Origin: Euborellia annulipes
Lineage: Eukaryota > Arthropoda > Insecta > Dermaptera > Anisolabididae
Assembly: GCA_023213315.1 (NCBI GenBank)
Contig: JAKCPI010006205.1
Coordinates: 1 to 64,000 of the forward strand
Length of the DNA: 64,000 bases
Reading direction: 5' to 3'
Position 1 is the first letter of the stretch. Each line of letters begins with the position of its first letter. The notes below the pieces were generated by a model. That model did no database searches, was not told the origin of the DNA, and worked only from the letters and a program-made list of their open reading frames with translations. Both the position numbers and the translations under genes were made by a program. Of the stretch, positions 63,226 to 64,000 are shown one piece after another.

Positions 63226-64000
63226 AATAATTATCTTGAATTTCATCTAATATAGGGTTGTCATATGCTATCTATATACAGTATATTGAAATAAATACAT
63301 TTACAAAAAAATAAAAAGTCCCATGATGACCGATAAAGTCTTTTCAATTAGCTCCCTTTGCCTATTTGCAAATATTAATTAATTTTTGTTGTTTATTAAA
63401 ATTTTATACATTTATTAATATTCATGGCATACTCGTATTTTTTTCTTCGAACATTAAAAATTCAAATAAGCTCAAGTTCCAATTGTATGTTTAGAAATAG
63501 TCTTCTCTAGAGAGAATACTTATAGAGAAATATTGACAATATTTAACATTTACGAATAAACATGTTTTATTTGTCGGCAAGGTCTCCTGAGTAATGTTAT
63601 ATTAATAACAGATTCAGATTTCCAGAGGGTTTCGGGTTGTGAGAGGTGACTGTCACAAAGGGAGAAAGAGGGGAGGGGGAGATCCAGATGAACTTTACAA
63701 GTTGAATCAGCAAATCTCATTGGCCAATCACCTCCCGGAATAAATTCCATGCAATCCTGTTTGATCAGCTTGATTCTGTTTTTACTCTCTACGAAAAGTT
63801 GCGTAGTTATATAAATTGATTAATTAATTTCTTTTGAATAATGATTTTTTTTTTAAATTAATTTTAACCCTTGGATGTGTTTATATCAAATAATTTATTT
63901 TTTATTTAAGTAATTTTCGGTAACTGATTCGATTCCTTTTTATGGGCGTTTGACAGTTTTGTTTCTCGGGACACCTATCAAGAGATTAAGCGCTGGCAAT
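63226..64000. other. AT-rich intergenic DNA
   Basis: No supported feature to the end of the window. Confidence 0.5.

Overview
The window looks like AT-rich, intron-rich, repeat-saturated animal nuclear DNA. The one gene I can read completely encodes a clip-domain trypsin-like serine protease of the arthropod proclotting-enzyme type, so the source is almost certainly an arthropod. The mix of Penelope-like elements, hAT MITEs, tRNA-derived SINEs and GT-rich hairpin repeats would suit a crustacean or chelicerate, but I cannot place it further. No operons, bacterial genes or CRISPR arrays are present. Almost all of the other open reading frames are chance translations of repeats.

Genes. (1) A tRNA-Thr(UGU) gene lies on the minus strand at 1217-1287. 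(2) On the plus strand, four exons with matching splice phases (about 4317-4368, 6127-6366, 7462-7529, 10417-10731) make the 3' end of a gene for a Gln/Ser/Thr-rich protein with long polyalanine runs; I do not recognise its family. (3) On the plus strand, ten exons from 29944 to 59762 join without a frame error into a 526-residue secreted protease: signal peptide, pro-region, clip domain, Thr/Pro linker and S1 trypsin domain. Its first coding exon has only 16 coding bases and is followed by a 13.8-kb intron full of transposons.

Mobile DNA. Many insertions have exact boundaries and target-site duplications (TSDs). They include a Penelope-like element carrying a GIY-YIG endonuclease between inverted terminal repeats (7799-9584), a non-LTR retrotransposon remnant (1811-2742), a mariner remnant (2758-3169), at least eleven hAT-type MITEs with 8-bp duplications, a TTAA MITE, a 4-bp-TSD MITE, several tRNA-SINE families, and many foldback elements. 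A family I call A (about 0.7-1.0 kb, with a hairpin at each end and a GT/CTGT microsatellite near the start) occurs about 15 times and hosts many of the other insertions. A related family B has one copy with a 701-bp near-perfect palindrome.

Main point of interest. At least ten places carry the pattern CTGANGA, one base, a 3-5 bp stem, then GAAA, mostly as inverted pairs inside foldback-like insertions. The stem covaries between elements. This resembles the hammerhead-ribozyme motifs described for Penelope-like elements and suggests that one retroelement mechanism has seeded many short non-autonomous units across this locus.

Layout: 0-4.5 kb tRNA and nested repeats; 4.3-11 kb end of the polyalanine gene with the Penelope element in its last intron; 11-29.7 kb intergenic repeats; 29.7-59.8 kb protease gene; 59.8-64 kb downstream AT-rich DNA with further foldback and SINE copies.
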